NCBI RefSeq assembly: GCF_022605725.1
Contig: NC_065556.1
Span: forward strand, 4,836,001 to 4,900,000
From: Anthonomus grandis grandis
Lineage: Eukaryota > Arthropoda > Insecta > Coleoptera > Curculionidae
Direction of reading: 5' to 3'
Length of the DNA: 64,000 nt
Of the stretch, positions 45,010 through 56,241 are shown in pieces. The notes under the pieces were generated by a model. The model ran no database searches. It had not been told where the DNA came from and was given only the letters and a program-made list of their open reading frames with translations. Position 1 is the stretch's first letter, and each line of letters opens with the position of its first letter. Made by a program: the position numbers and the translations under genes.

Positions 45010-45480
45010 TTTGTTTTTTATAATCTCTTTATAATGTAAGAGTTCCAAATTACTGGGTGCCTGAAGGGGTGTTACTTTTCCCTTTTTAGTGAATATTACC
45101 CTTTCAGTCTTTTTGGGGTTAATGGTCAGGGAATATTCCGCACAGCATTTTTCTATAATTTAAAGAGCCGCCAGGGTTTATTCGAAAAATCGGGTTCATT
45201 CAATTGCTCATACTTATCTGTTTGTAGAATGACTAAGTTATCTGCATAGGATATTCTGTGATGGTAATCATTATTCAGGCAGATGATGAGACTATCCAGA
45301 AGCATGTTTCAGAGTAGAGTTGATAGCACTCCTCTCTGCGTACAGCCCCTGGTCACCATTCCCCTAATTTTGACGTTCTGTGCACTAGCTGCTTTTAAAA
45401 AGTATGTTGGAAATCCTTCTTGGTCCATCTGCCCTGTGACTAAGTATAAGGCTGAATCTCACTGAGTGTAAGCATGTTGA
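45010..45480 (-). pseudogene. LINE G, R1-like reverse transcriptase fragment
   Basis: The minus strand reads MVTRGCTQRGVLSTLL-NMLLDSLI (RT motif B; RGCPQGGVLSPLLWN is normal), and RISYADNLVILQ (motif C; YADD has become YADN, so the second catalytic Asp is gone). The trailing GVIFTKKGK-type words follow. RGCPQGGVLSPLLWN is typical of R1/I-group LINEs. Sequence on its 5' side up to ~46080 may belong to the same element but I cannot identify it. Confidence 0.7.
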
Positions 45481-46216
45481 TAGGATAGCCAATCTTCATG
45501 CAAGTATAAATAAGTTACTGTATAAGTGGTATTCTTGGATGTTGGCAGTAAATAAGCCATCCTCCTTGCGTTTTTTGCCTATTTTTTTGACATGAGTCTT
45601 TATTGAGAGCTTTCTGGAGTCTTGCAGTATCGTTATGTTTCTGTGTTTCACTCCATTACGTTCTTTATGCGTATTTTCTCTGCTAAATTCTACAACTTTT
45701 TCATGTTGATTGAGGTGGCTGATGCTGATAAAGGTGCCAGTCCTTTGCTACTCTGGAAGTTTTCATTTTATTTAAAGCTTTTTAAGGACCCTGCCCTAAG
45801 GTTGTCTAGCTCTTGACATCATCAAACCCAGGTTACTGCTCGTGGACGAAGAAAGACGGCACTGTTACTCGCGTGCCTTTTGCGCATTTGTGCATCAGAT
45901 TTCTGCACATACTCTTTTACCTCGCCTCTTGCAGTTTTAGGTTAGTTTGTTCTTGTCCTGAGGTGTGCCGCTCTACCCAGCCTCAGGATTATAGCCAATT
46001 TGAGTTACTTACTTCATATTTAAATTAGTTCCACTCATAATCCCACGAGAAGCAACGAAAACAAATGTCATCGCAGAGCTTTGAATTCCGAGGGAAAATA
46101 GTCACGACTAAGCTTAACCTCAGTCATGCGTGTTAAATTTTTTTGTCTAAATAGATTAATAGAAGACTGAATAGAAGTCTGTTCCTGTCTCGAGATATTG
46201 GTTTTTGGTGGTTTTC

Positions 46217-46900
46217 TTACCGGTTCGTCCAGAGTACTTCTTTTATCATAGCAAAATTCGTCCCTTTCTGCCCGAGGTTAGCTCTATAAAAGTGATAAAA
46301 TTCAGGATCGATAATTTGGAAAAGATCGCAAAATTTAGCCCTTTGTTTAAAACGTATTAATCCTTCAGTATTGTAGAACCTTCTCTCATGCATGATCAAA
46401 GTATCCAATCTTTCGTTAGGGAATATTGGCTCCGTTTTGATTGTGTATGAAGTCTTTAGTGTTTTAGTCATAGTTTCATTGACTTGCAGTTTTAAAATTC
46501 CTCCAATTTTTTACAGGTCCAGGCAATTTTCGCGGAGATAAGTTCATAGTCTTAATCTAGAGTATGTTGTCATTGCTGGCTATGCCGATGATATTTAAGT
46601 TGGGAGTGCAGCAGTTCTCAATGCACGTTTTAAAATGCGCACTTAAATTCTTCCTGACATCATACATTTTAATCGAAAATCCACTAGAATAACATTGTTT
46701 TTTCTGTCCTCTTATAGGCAGTTAAAGTGCTCTTCCTCCTCGGTCAATTTGATTCTTGAGTTTTTTATGCTTCTAAATAGTTCCGGGTTCGTACCGAGTA
46801 TTAAATCTATTTTTAAAAGTTGTAGACATTGGTAGATAAGTAAAATCAAATTTTTCAACCTGTACTGTTTTCATTTTAATTTAACACTACGATAATTGGG
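46217..46900 (-). other. Unrecognised minus-strand coding remnant
   Basis: An 84-codon frame (46471-46217; TLIMHERRFYNTEGLIRF, FCDLFQIIDPEFYHFYRAN) and upstream words (GTNPELFRSIKNSRIKL, about 46795-46750) look like protein sequence in shifting frames. I do not recognise the family. Being just upstream of LINE G on the same strand, it may be part of that element's 5' coding region. Confidence 0.3.
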
Positions 46901-48177
46901 AAGGATCTTCAACCATTACCAATGTGTGCGATATTTGGTTATGCATGAAGCCCATTAGATCTTTCACTGTTCTGACAGTAGGGTGTCTAGATGTTAGGAA
47001 TATCAACACTAACAGTTAAAAATTTCTTGGTTTGGCATGATGTAAATGGCATTCAGAAATCTTTCTTTCTTCCAATCTTGCTCTTTGCACAAAGTCTCTA
47101 CGGCTATCCAATGTGAAGTCACTCATGACCGTGAATTGATATCGATTCCTTGACTTGTTGTTTCGGAGATCTTTTTTTATGTTACATGCATGATTATAGT
47201 AGCTGGCCTACTACTATTAAGAGAACTACCACCTACCTATCGGTTTAACTAGGAACATAATATGAAAACATGCATATTTCGGTATCCAGAAATTCAAGAG
47301 CTACACGAGTAATACAAGTTTATATTTCTGTTAGTTTATGGTATATGACAATATGCTCGTTGGACTTTTATAAATAGACTAATAATATTTATTTTAATTT
47401 GAGTCAAAGTGCTTTTCTAATCTTGTTATTTGATGCAGTTATAGATATTCCAGGAATGTACTTTTAACAACTGGTTGAAGCTGTGATTTTTTTAATAAAG
47501 AGAGAGAAAATAATAAATATATTCTACGTATCATTGAGGTCACTATTTTTATTTTAGTAACAAAGCGGTAAATATACAGATCTTTCTCATTGATTTTACT
47601 CCTTTAAGATTTTCTAACTCATTAATTCAACCTGGATTTTTCTATTTTAAAAGTCCTAAGTTTCAGGTAGGACACAATAAGTAACTACACCAAATTGGAA
47701 AAAAAACACCGAGTCGTTTTAAAGTTATGTACGAATTAAAAAAATTGCATTTTTACTAAACCATTACAAAGTTTAAATATAAAGGGCAATACACTTCAGC
47801 GTTCTGTTTTGATATTGACATAAATAAGCTGTTTTTATTTCGGATCCGTGCTTCGTTTAAGCTCTTGTTTACACTTACTACATTGAGTAAATAGTTTTAA
47901 TTGATCGTCACATATTCTTGCGTCTTTACGAAAACAATTTCGTAAGATGGCGTTAGAGGCGTTTAATTTCTTTTCCTTTAAATTTTGGTTTACGTTTTAG
48001 TATATTGACAGTTTTCCAAAAAAATATATATTTCTATTGATTACTAAATCATTTTATTTTTTTATCAAATCAATGCATCGCAGATTTGTTTCTACTTTAG
48101 ATCTTATTTTTCAATTATGGAATAATATAGACGACTTCTAGAAATATTTAATATTCTGAGCCAAACTTAGCCTAATA
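46901..48177. other. 1.3 kb AT-rich, no gene
   Basis: No coding sequence. Near 48150 the word AATATTCTGAGCC, also found left of hAT copy 1 at about 9738, ends just before hAT copy 2 begins. Confidence 0.45.
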
Positions 48178-48581
48178 GGAACTTGGGAAGAGTACAAAAA
48201 TTAAATTATGTACAAATTTTTGTGGGCGCCACGCCCATCAATTTTTTTTTGCTACCAAATCGTAAATATTAATCGTATTTTGTAGAGAATAAAATAATAA
48301 ACAATAAAAAAAAAAGTTATATTCAGATATTTATGTAACATTATATAAACAACGCATTTAACTTATTTGGGTGTAGGTTGAGTATATTTGTCAAAAAGAT
48401 TTATGTTAAACAAGTAAACACAGAAAATAGTAATACGTCAAGTAAATAAAAAACAAAATAATAATTTTTAAGCCGCAACAAGCGTAAGAAAATAGATTAA
48501 TACATTTTAAGCACACAAAAGATAAATGGAAGTGAGGATGTGTAGGTGTACATTTTTTAAATAATAATGTCATTTTTTCTT

Positions 48582-48836
48582 TTATTTTTTTGCATTTCTG
48601 TCAGAACTTCCTCCGGTATTTTTGATACAGTTAGATATATGTATGTATAAAAGTGTCGATCCATTAAGTCCATGCTCATCCATTGTATTACGTAAATAAG
48701 ATTTTAACAACTTAAAAGTTGAAAATTGCCTCTCTGACGTTGCTGTGCTTACAGGTAATGTGCAAAAAATTTGTAATAAAGTATAAATGTTCGGATAAAC
48801 GGTTTTGTTGTACATTTCCAAGGCAGCTAAAGCCAA
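48582..48836 (-). pseudogene. hAT copy 2 transposase, dimerisation domain
   Basis: An open stretch of 84 codons: MYNKTVYPNIYTLLQIFCTL, PVSTATSERQFSTFKLLKSYL, LNGSTLLYIH. The P-V-S-x-A-x-S-E-R-x-F-S motif is the hAT C-terminal dimerisation signature. It ends with the natural C-terminus. Confidence 0.85.
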
Positions 48837-48989
48837 TTCCGTGGAAGTATTGACGAACCAAGGTTACCTAAATCAACTTTGTAGAATTCCACTAAACGAT
48901 CAAATCGCTGTAGCCCGTTATTAGAGATTTTGTTTTGCGCAAGGATAAGGAAGTTAAAAGTTATTAAAATATCCTTATGTTTAAGAAAC

Positions 48990-50300
48990 CTGGCTTATAA
49001 TTGAGTAATAGTACCATCTAAAAATGGAATAAATATAAGAACTTTATAGTAGTCTTTTTCAACTCACCTTGAACATTTTCTTCTATAGTCCTCTGTGCTT
49101 CCTTAAAAATACTAGGAAATGACATATCTGGCGTTTTTCACATAGACTTCTCTTAAGTTCTTCTAAACAATTTTCGGCAAGAGTAATGGCATGGAATAAA
49201 TCAATATTTTTTGACTGAAGAATTTTAGGCAATGAAAGCGTAAAGGCGAAAACCGCTTCTGCTACTAAAAGGGAAATTATGAATTCTGAAGAACCTAGAG
49301 TGTTAAGCAACAATTTGGCCCCAGAGGATGCGTCTTTTTCTTTCTTGTCGCTAAACCCATCTGGTGTGACACAGTTGCTTAAGCCTATTCCTGCGTGTTT
49401 TTAAATGGCTTGGCAGATCATCAATTTTTTGAGTTAAGATTTAATTTTTTTATCGTTGAATAGAGAATTTCACGCTGCTTACTATGATGTATCACATGAT
49501 GGGGGTTCCCATTTGACATATTAAAGTGAGGTTAGCTGAAGGTAAGGAGGTGATGGACAGAACTTCAGTAAATGCATAATTAAACGTCCCCCTATATATC
49601 TAATTTGACGTGTTTTTTTTTTTTTTTTTTTTTTTTAAGAAAGTTATTAAGGGTGGATCGTTTTGAAATAAAAGCACTGTATAGTGCCATAGGATATTAC
49701 GACTTTTTTATTAATGCTTCAACGGCCTTAAAGCGACCACTTCGAAACCCTGACCTCGAAGATTATTTATATCCTAACCATAACTAACAAGTTTAATAAT
49801 TATTACATTCTCTAGGTTTTCACCTGTAGTGGAGGTAACAGTCACAAATTGTAAAAAAGACTCTTCCACAGTTTTATTTTTTAAGTGCACAAAGTGCAAA
49901 TTGCTCTATTTTTGCGACATCAGTGATTTTGTTCTGCCAACACGGAAAAAAATGTTCAGTCTTTACATTAGAAATCAATTTTTTTTTAAATAATATTATT
50001 ACATGCAGATATAATTTTGCTTTTAAAATGATTTTTTAAAATAAGCTCTCCTGCGTCAATTCCTAGTTTTTGTAAAGCCCGAAAGTTACCCTCTCCAGGA
50101 GTTAGATCAGAAACATTAACTGTATTTGACGGACCATAACTTTATGACCCCTTAGTGGAAGGCCATTGCGACCGCCAAATATAATTGGAGTTAATCTTAA
50201 TCTATTTTCGTTTGCTTGTATTTCGCGGTTTCAAAAACATTTTTTATCTACTAACTGTTGAACATTTTGAATGATTTTCTTGATCTGACAATATTCGTTT
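48990..50300 (-). pseudogene. hAT copy 2 transposase, N-terminal and central parts
   Basis: From high to low on the minus strand: IFGGRNGLPLRGHK (about 50200-50160), a nucleotide-rich region, STTGENLGNVIIKL and INNLRGQGF-type words (about 49840-49760), and after the disrupted segment, SSHLKTRR-like, RWV and LFEELKRSL stretches. RGH, STTGE, LRGQGYD and CRTRWV are landmarks of DUF4371-type hAT transposases. Broken by many shifts. Confidence 0.7.
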
Positions 50301-50568
50301 AAAAATAATAGCAATGTCATTTAAAGGACAACATGGATTATTAGAAGTAGAAGCCGATGGACTCGAAGCTTGGTGTTACAATAATACTGTGTTCCCGTAT
50401 TGCAATAAATTGCAACAATATTAACATTGCAGTAATTTATTATTCGCACGCTTCAAAATATTTTTTTTAAATATTGATTTACAAATTGTGAAGGTAACAG
50501 TTGCACCTCCTTGATCTCTGGGGGGAGGGGGCAATTGCCCCCTTTGCCCCTGCCTGGATACGCCACTG

Positions 50569-50576
50569 GTCGTATG
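50569..50576. repeat. 8-bp duplication at the right end of hAT copy 2
   Basis: GTCGTATG, identical to 9857-9864 at the left end of copy 1, 40.7 kb away. Confidence 0.7.
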
Positions 50577-50685
50577 TCATTCCGGAATGACGAAGAATCA
50601 GCTGGTAGTTTCGATATTTCCCCTATCGTTACAAATGTTAACATTGATAGATTAACGTAATTTTAAACATCTAGTTATTTTTAAA

Positions 50686-50874
50686 ATACGAGATGCTCTC
50701 AGTAATCTTGATAAATATAATACTAAGGTAGCATTCATTTGGTTAAACGGATACACAGGATTGCTAGGAAATGAATTGACAGATAAAGAAGCCAAGGAAG
50801 CAATTAAGACAGATCGGATTCTTTGCAAAATACACTTGAATCATATAATTAAAAAGAGGTCTTCTGAAACTTGA
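50686..50874 (+). pseudogene. LINE RNase H domain fragment
   Basis: Reads DALSNLDKYNTKVAFIWLNG then GLLGNELTDKEAKEAIK before TGA at 50872. WxPxHxGIxGNExADxxAK is the RNase H signature of I-group LINEs; here the His is lost (YTGLLGNE). About 60 residues; flanks not recognised. Confidence 0.6.
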
Positions 50875-51214
50875 AAAAGAAAATATCTTAAATATTAAGC
50901 AAATACTTTAAATACATAAACTTTGATAAAAATGTCCTTTAGCAGTTATAGTATGGTCTCCAAATGTAACTTTTCAAGATATTTGACTTATTATACTTTA
51001 TTATATTAAGATTTCTAGTATAAGGTAGTAGAGGGTCATGGTTCCTAATTAATAAATATTTACATAAATGACTAAAGGAATAAATGACTCACATATATGT
51101 GATTATGACAACATATTTTGTTTAAATGCAAAAATAATTTTGACGTAGTGATGTTTCTGCATAATAAATTGAAAGAGCTTGGCTTGCTTCCTATGTATCA
51201 TACTTTACTTATGA
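50875..51214. other. No gene seen
   Basis: AT-rich, nothing recognised. Confidence 0.4.
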
Positions 51215-52560
51215 ATAATAAATAAATAAATAAAAACGACTTTTATTAACATTTATAAGTTAAAAAAAATAAGATACTTAAGTACAATGGAAACAAAGAA
51301 AAAGTTTGTGTAAACTTAACTAAGTAAGGGCGAAGTCTAGCAAGCTGATATTCTCATTCAACCTATTTAAGGTTCATTTAAGATAAGATATTTAAATACT
51401 AAAATACGCGCTATTCTTAACATATGTTGTATAACTATTTTTCAACAAAACAAAAATAATACCCTGTCGGTTCATAACTGACCCATGTTAGCAATAGACA
51501 ATCGACCCTCCTCAGTCTCAGCAAAAGCCTTGAAGGCACCCCGCGCCCACCGCAGGTCATTACCCAGCATTTCCTTACATGTTCACACTTGTCTGTCCAT
51601 TAGAAACTGTCGAGATTTAAATTTAAATTTATATATATTAAGAATTTTTAAATTGTCTGGTATGAGATTGTAAATGCTGATAGCGTTAAAAAAAAGATCT
51701 CCGAAACATGGCTGTTTTATGTTGTGGTACAGTAAAAATATGGCGTGATCTAATGTTAACATTGTGAATTGCTGTGCATTTAGATTTAAGAAATTGAGAT
51801 GCTTCTGCCTCAGTAAGCATTTAATGAACAAAATTTAAAAGATGGTGTTTTCTTCGGTTTTCCATATTCAGCCAGTTGCATTCAGAAATCAAATGAGAGA
51901 CCTGGTCACATTTAAGTAATCCATACAAAACCCTACAGCATGCATTTTGTTATTTTTGAATTTTTTATTTATCCTCCGCAGTTAGACAAGGCCTGTACAG
52001 AAAGTCACAATAATTAAAGTGCGATAAAATCACACAACATCTTTTTTAATGGAAAGCTTAACAGTTGTCGGTTGTTATATATTAATTTAAGAGCATAAAA
52101 TCTTTTTTTAATCTTCCATACATGCTCATGAAATCTTAGATCCTCATTCACTATTAAGCCCAAATTTTTTGCACAAGATACAAAGGATAAACTTCGCCAA
52201 TGTGTAGATTTAAAGACTTTTTTACCATATCTTTTTTGGTTTTACTACCAAAACACAATAACTTTGTTTTCTTGGGGTTTAAGTTAAGATTATGGTCGTA
52301 AGCTAATTGATTAACTATATTAACATCCGAGTTTATTTTTCCGGCAGCTTCCTGAGTATCTTGAAGATTGAAAGGAAAGTAGATCTGAGTATCATCAGCA
52401 TAGGCATGTGTACTACAAAACAAAGTAGCAGCGATAATATCTATTGTGTAAATAATGGCCAACATAATTGCGGATGATGGCATGAAGTCTATTTTTCTAA
52501 AATTTTTAAAATTGTCCGAGAGAAAAGTATAACGTCGAAGTATATGCAATAGTAAATAAT
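51215..52560 (-). pseudogene. LINE E, jockey/CR1-group, 5'-truncated
   Basis: The minus strand reads an RT motif C THAYADDTQIYFPF (about 52415), LNPKKTKLLCFG, then after a shift VKNLG-equivalent words, RFYALKLIYNNRQLLS (about 52095) and CTGLV, and the C-terminal end (AISIYNLIPDNLKI, FKFKSRQFLM, 51700-51590). It ends in (TAAA)n-type repeats at 51235-51215. Starts inside the RT just before motif C, the usual 5' truncation of LINEs. Confidence 0.8.
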
Positions 52561-52689
52561 TTTAGTTAGTTGGAGATCCCGTTGTTTTTTTCCTATTGTT
52601 TACCTACCTATCCGAGCCCTCTTATGTTTGGTCCTTTAAAAAAATACCTTCATAAATAAATATACTTTTTATGGGCTTACCTTTTTGAA

Positions 52690-53270
52690 GGCTTATAAAA
52701 GATAGGTGGACGATGTATGCATATTGAGAGAAGGTGGTGAGAATGATTTATTACAATTCTTATCCTTTATCAACTCCCTTCATAATCAGATCTCTTTTAT
52801 GCTGGAAAAATTAACCTTTTTAGATCTTCTTTTATACCGGAATTATAATAGTATTTCTTTTCAAGTATATCGCAAACCTTTTGCAGTTGATAATATAATT
52901 CAATTTATTTCCAGTTCTCCTAATCAGAACAAAGTCTTTAATTCAATATTTTACTGGTTATTTAAATTACCTCTGTCCAAAGACGCTTTTCAAAAAGAAC
53001 ATAATATTATAAAAACAATTGCTTCAAACATTAAGTTTTCACTTTTCACCTTGAACAAATTATATTACAAATTTTCTAATAAATATAAGCTGTCCTATCA
53101 CATCGTTCACCCACCGAGCAACATTATCATCAATTTATCAATTTTAATAATCAATTTTAGGTGCCTTAGTTATTTCGGTGGCATTTTTGAACAGCTTGCA
53201 AAATTTTTTAAGCCTGTCGGCCTTTCCATAGCTAAAAACGACCCCATAGCTCATAACGACTAACTCGCTA
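52690..53270 (+). pseudogene. PLE-4 end of RT and linker
   Basis: After KR and a TAG comes VDDVCILREGG (the end of YVDD), then FLDLLLYRNYNSISFQVYRKP, DNIIQFISSSPNQNK, LPLSKDAFQKEHNIIKTIA and FGGIFEQLAKFFKPVGLSIA. This is the continuous post-RT linker; only the RT upstream is missing. Confidence 0.85.
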
Positions 53271-53291
53271 AGAAAGAAGCTAGTAAAAACA

Positions 53292-53660
53292 TTGAATAAA
53301 AGTAACCCTGTATCCAAATTGGGTGTATATTGTCTAAATTGTGCGGATTGCCCTCCTGTTTATGTGAGACAATCAGGAAGGAGGGTATCCACAAGAGTAC
53401 AGGAATATCTAAGCCTTGTTAATAAGTTCATGGACACCGATACCACAGAAACTAAGTCAGCTTTTGCTACCTATTTATTATGAACGGGTCATTTTCCATC
53501 CCTAAAAATGTTTCCATTGTTCACGAGTGCCCTAAGGGTAGAAAGTTGGATCTCTTGAAGAAAATGGAAATCACCAAAGACAAAAGGAGCCCAATTTTGA
53601 CATGCGTTAATGATGTTTTCACTTTTAAGTCAGGACTTATCTTTAATAATCTTATCTAGC
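53292..53660 (+). pseudogene. PLE-4 GIY-YIG endonuclease
   Basis: Reads GVYCLNCADCPPVYVRQSGR, RVSTRVQEYLSLV, SAFATYLL, a stop at 53481, then TGHFPSL-type and KLDLLKKMEITKDKR. The active-site Gly of YVGQ is replaced by Arg and the HLxxTGH helix by YLL-, so the enzyme is dead. Confidence 0.85.
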
Positions 53661-53976
53661 CTTCTACTTCTGCTCACGATGCGGATATGCCTTTGACTCT
53701 TGCATTTATAAGTTCGTGGGTTTATGTCCTACGCTAGTCACGTTTGTATTTGTTTTTAGATCTTTTTATATTTTTTTATTAAATCTCTGTGCCATGTTGT
53801 TGTTGTTTTTTATTATAAAAAAATAATATGTTGGTATTACCGATTTTAAATTTTATTTGTCAGTACAAAGCAGGTAATCTCGTGAGAGATACTACTAGTT
53901 TATAAGGTAATTTTAAGCTTTGATTGTGTTTTAGTGTAGGGTTTTATTGTAATGGTGTGTTTTTTTTGTTTATTAT

Positions 53977-54017
53977 AGCTCTGATGATGCTTTATTTTAA
54001 GCAAAACATGTAATCTT
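53977..54017 (+). ncRNA. Degenerate hammerhead motif of PLE-4
   Basis: CTGATGA (53981-53987), an extra T, stem II GCTT/AAGC (53989-53992, 53999-54002), AAA in place of GAA, stem III AC/GT around AT, and A54012. Stem I pairs poorly. The G12-to-A change should abolish catalysis, yet the layout copies that of PLE-2. Confidence 0.5.
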
Positions 54018-54030
54018 CAGGACATAATAA

Positions 54031-55271
54031 TATTTTCAGGCCGAGATAATGGACAAGTTCTTTCAATTTAGAGAGAAGTGTGTGTCCCCGTCTAACATCC
54101 CTTGTACTAATCTTTCTTGCACTATTCCTTATACTCTGTTTTGGAAATTAGATACAATGAAAATACAATGTCATACTATCCAATAGTATTATTGCTTAAA
54201 TACTATATTAGCAACCTGTTCTAATATGACCGAATTCCTATACGGGAACAAGTGGCTAAATGTACCAAGCATAAGACCAAAAAAACAATTGATCATTCAA
54301 TGACAAGATTGCTCTATTTGATTAAATTTCGATGACAATGGCATGCATATAGGTGCCTTAGGATTTAGTAGTGCAAATACGGTTAGACTTCCGCGATAAA
54401 CATATTTTTAAAAAATTTCATATCAATTAACCTTTTTGGTCATAATCTATATTATTTAGTTTATATTTAGTCTTGCAAAAACTTGTTTTATCAAAACATC
54501 AAAGCTATTTCAATTTTTTACATTATGTTCATCTTTTCCCTTATAAAAGGACAAATTATATGCATACCAGTAAACTTAGTTTGTTAATTTTATGCATGGA
54601 ATTAATTTCGTTATAATTCAGAGTTTGTATATGTCAGTTTATATTTTGAAGTCATTTTCGTCTAAAGTACCTGCAATATACTTTATGTCGCTTTCAAGAA
54701 AACTTAATAATTTATGACAATTCACATTTCTTGCGAAGTAAAGGGTTTTATGAACTTAGTTTATTTATGGGAATGATGTTTTGCTTGTAGAAAATAGTTA
54801 TTTATAGTGGAGGTATGTTAGATAAAAATTTAATCAAATATTAATTAGTATTTTTTTAAATAACATCACCAAATTATTTCATATTGGAATACTCACACAA
54901 AACTCATTTAAAATTTATTGTGATACAAATTTTCAGAAGGAAAAAATATAAAAAGAGGTGTGCGATTGTATTGTAAAACCTAAAAATACAGCTAAACGTA
55001 AAGGTATACATATTACATATTAGATTTTAAGACATAATAATCACTCACACTAAGTCTAAAACGTCATTTTGGAAGTAGTAATCAATGGAATAAAAAGCCT
55101 ATATCACTAAGTAGCCTTTAATTTTCTGATTAAATTGCCTGGGTTCCAATGCCCTTTAATTAACAGGTAGGGCATTAAATAAAATTTTGTAAAAATAGTC
55201 TGTACCCCCTCGAGTACCTGGGAGCCTGCGGAAATCAAGGTTTATATTATTGGGATTACGGGTTCAATCAT
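54031..55271. other. 1.2 kb AT-rich, no gene
   Basis: Nothing recognised on either strand. Confidence 0.5.
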
Positions 55272-55612
55272 AGAACATTGAAATGCTAGAATAAGTATTG
55301 CCGTAGAACTATAAGCAGTTTGTTTGCTTCTGCAACATCTCTGACGCCAAATGATTATGTAGAAATAGCAAAAAAAAAACACTTTAAAATGTGATAAAAA
55401 CTTGTCACTTATTTTGATAAGCCCAAAACAATACTACTGATCCTCTTTAATAAAATACGAAGCATCTTTTTATTAAAATATAATAAGAAGTCAATACTCA
55501 AAGTTAATTGAATGCAACTAACATATATTAGAGAAAAACAACCTCTTGCCCCTGAGCACGTGTTGACCTCAAACAAAGTTGTTGTTTACTGACTCTAGTG
55601 TTTTAATGTTCT
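55272..55612 (+). mobile_element. TIR repeat (MITE-like), most complete copy
   Basis: Starts TAGAACATTGAAATGCTAGA and ends, reversed, with TTAGAACATTAAAACACTAG: imperfect terminal inverted repeats of about 25 bp enclosing ~340 bp without coding capacity. Related copies lie at 30168-31195 and, partly and reversed, at 21705-21815. Superfamily unknown; no clear duplication. Confidence 0.6.
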
Positions 55613-55707
55613 AAGGGTTAAATGATTATTTACAAAAATTGAGGCATGTTATCCTTTATTATATAGTAATTTAAATAATATATAATTTAGCTAGCATTGT
55701 ATCGATA

Positions 55708-56241
55708 TACAGTGCGGCTCTTATTTGCTCCCCCCTCCTATCTTTTGAATGCATTTATATAAAAATTTAAAATTTGGCACACATCACTAGCAACCTAAAT
55801 AATACTTTTTGGTCTCTAGCTTATTTTGCAAAACGTAAATTAAAATTTAAAACAAAAATCAAATCAATGCATTACATCGTTTGAAAGCTCCCACTAAATG
55901 CTTTATGGTGCTAGAATATCAAATCATTACTTCTACATATAGCAAAATGCGGGCCTTTTGAAATCTTAGTTTTCGTATTTTTAGTTCTATTTAAAAGAAT
56001 TAGAATTTAGGTAACACAGAAATGTAACTATTTTACTCCAAAAGATGTTAAAAATATGCGCCAATAACTTTAAGACAATAAAATAATCTATTAAAGAACA
56101 CTTCACAAACATGTTGGAAAGTGGCAACATTAATATTGCAACATGCATCAATTATTCTTTGACGTAGATTGAAGTTAAATTCTGGCTAGCTGACGTAAGC
56201 TTTTTGTTTTAAGTAGCCCCATGAAAAAAAGTCCAGAAGTA
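55708..56241 (-). pseudogene. Older mariner-like element, 3' part
   Basis: Minus-strand reading just left of the younger mariner gives LLDFFSWGYLKQKAYVS, RQRIIDACCNINVATFQ, and F-NRL, the end of a DUF4817-type transposase. The stretch down to 55708 (TACAGTGCGGCTCTTATTTG) may be its terminal region. Its 5' half should lie beyond the younger mariner but LINE H sequence is found instead. Confidence 0.65.
56240..56241. repeat. TA target duplication of the younger mariner
   Basis: TA at 56240-56241 and at 57541-57542 flank the element, the expected Tc1/mariner target. Confidence 0.8.

Larger units (their letters stand above)
48178..50568 (-). mobile_element. hAT transposon copy 2, lacking its left end
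   Basis: Collinear with copy 1 from 48178 to about 49830 and extending further to the right terminal repeat (50554-50568, reversed CAGTGGCGTATCCAG), followed by GTCGTATG. The left terminus is absent. A segment at 49438-49675, ending near a 25-base poly(T), replaces ~190 bp of copy 1, so a small insertion/deletion occurred there. A 16-bp palindrome GGGGGCAATTGCCCCC lies just inside the right end. Confidence 0.85.
52690..54030 (+). mobile_element. PLE-4, 5'-truncated Penelope-like element
   Basis: Starts at the RT motif C and runs through the linker and GIY-YIG domain to a decayed hammerhead at 53977-54017. Its protein is closer to PLE-3 than to PLE-2 (shared GVYxLNCxxCxxVYVxQSGRRxSTRV). No flanking duplication found. 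Confidence 0.8.
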
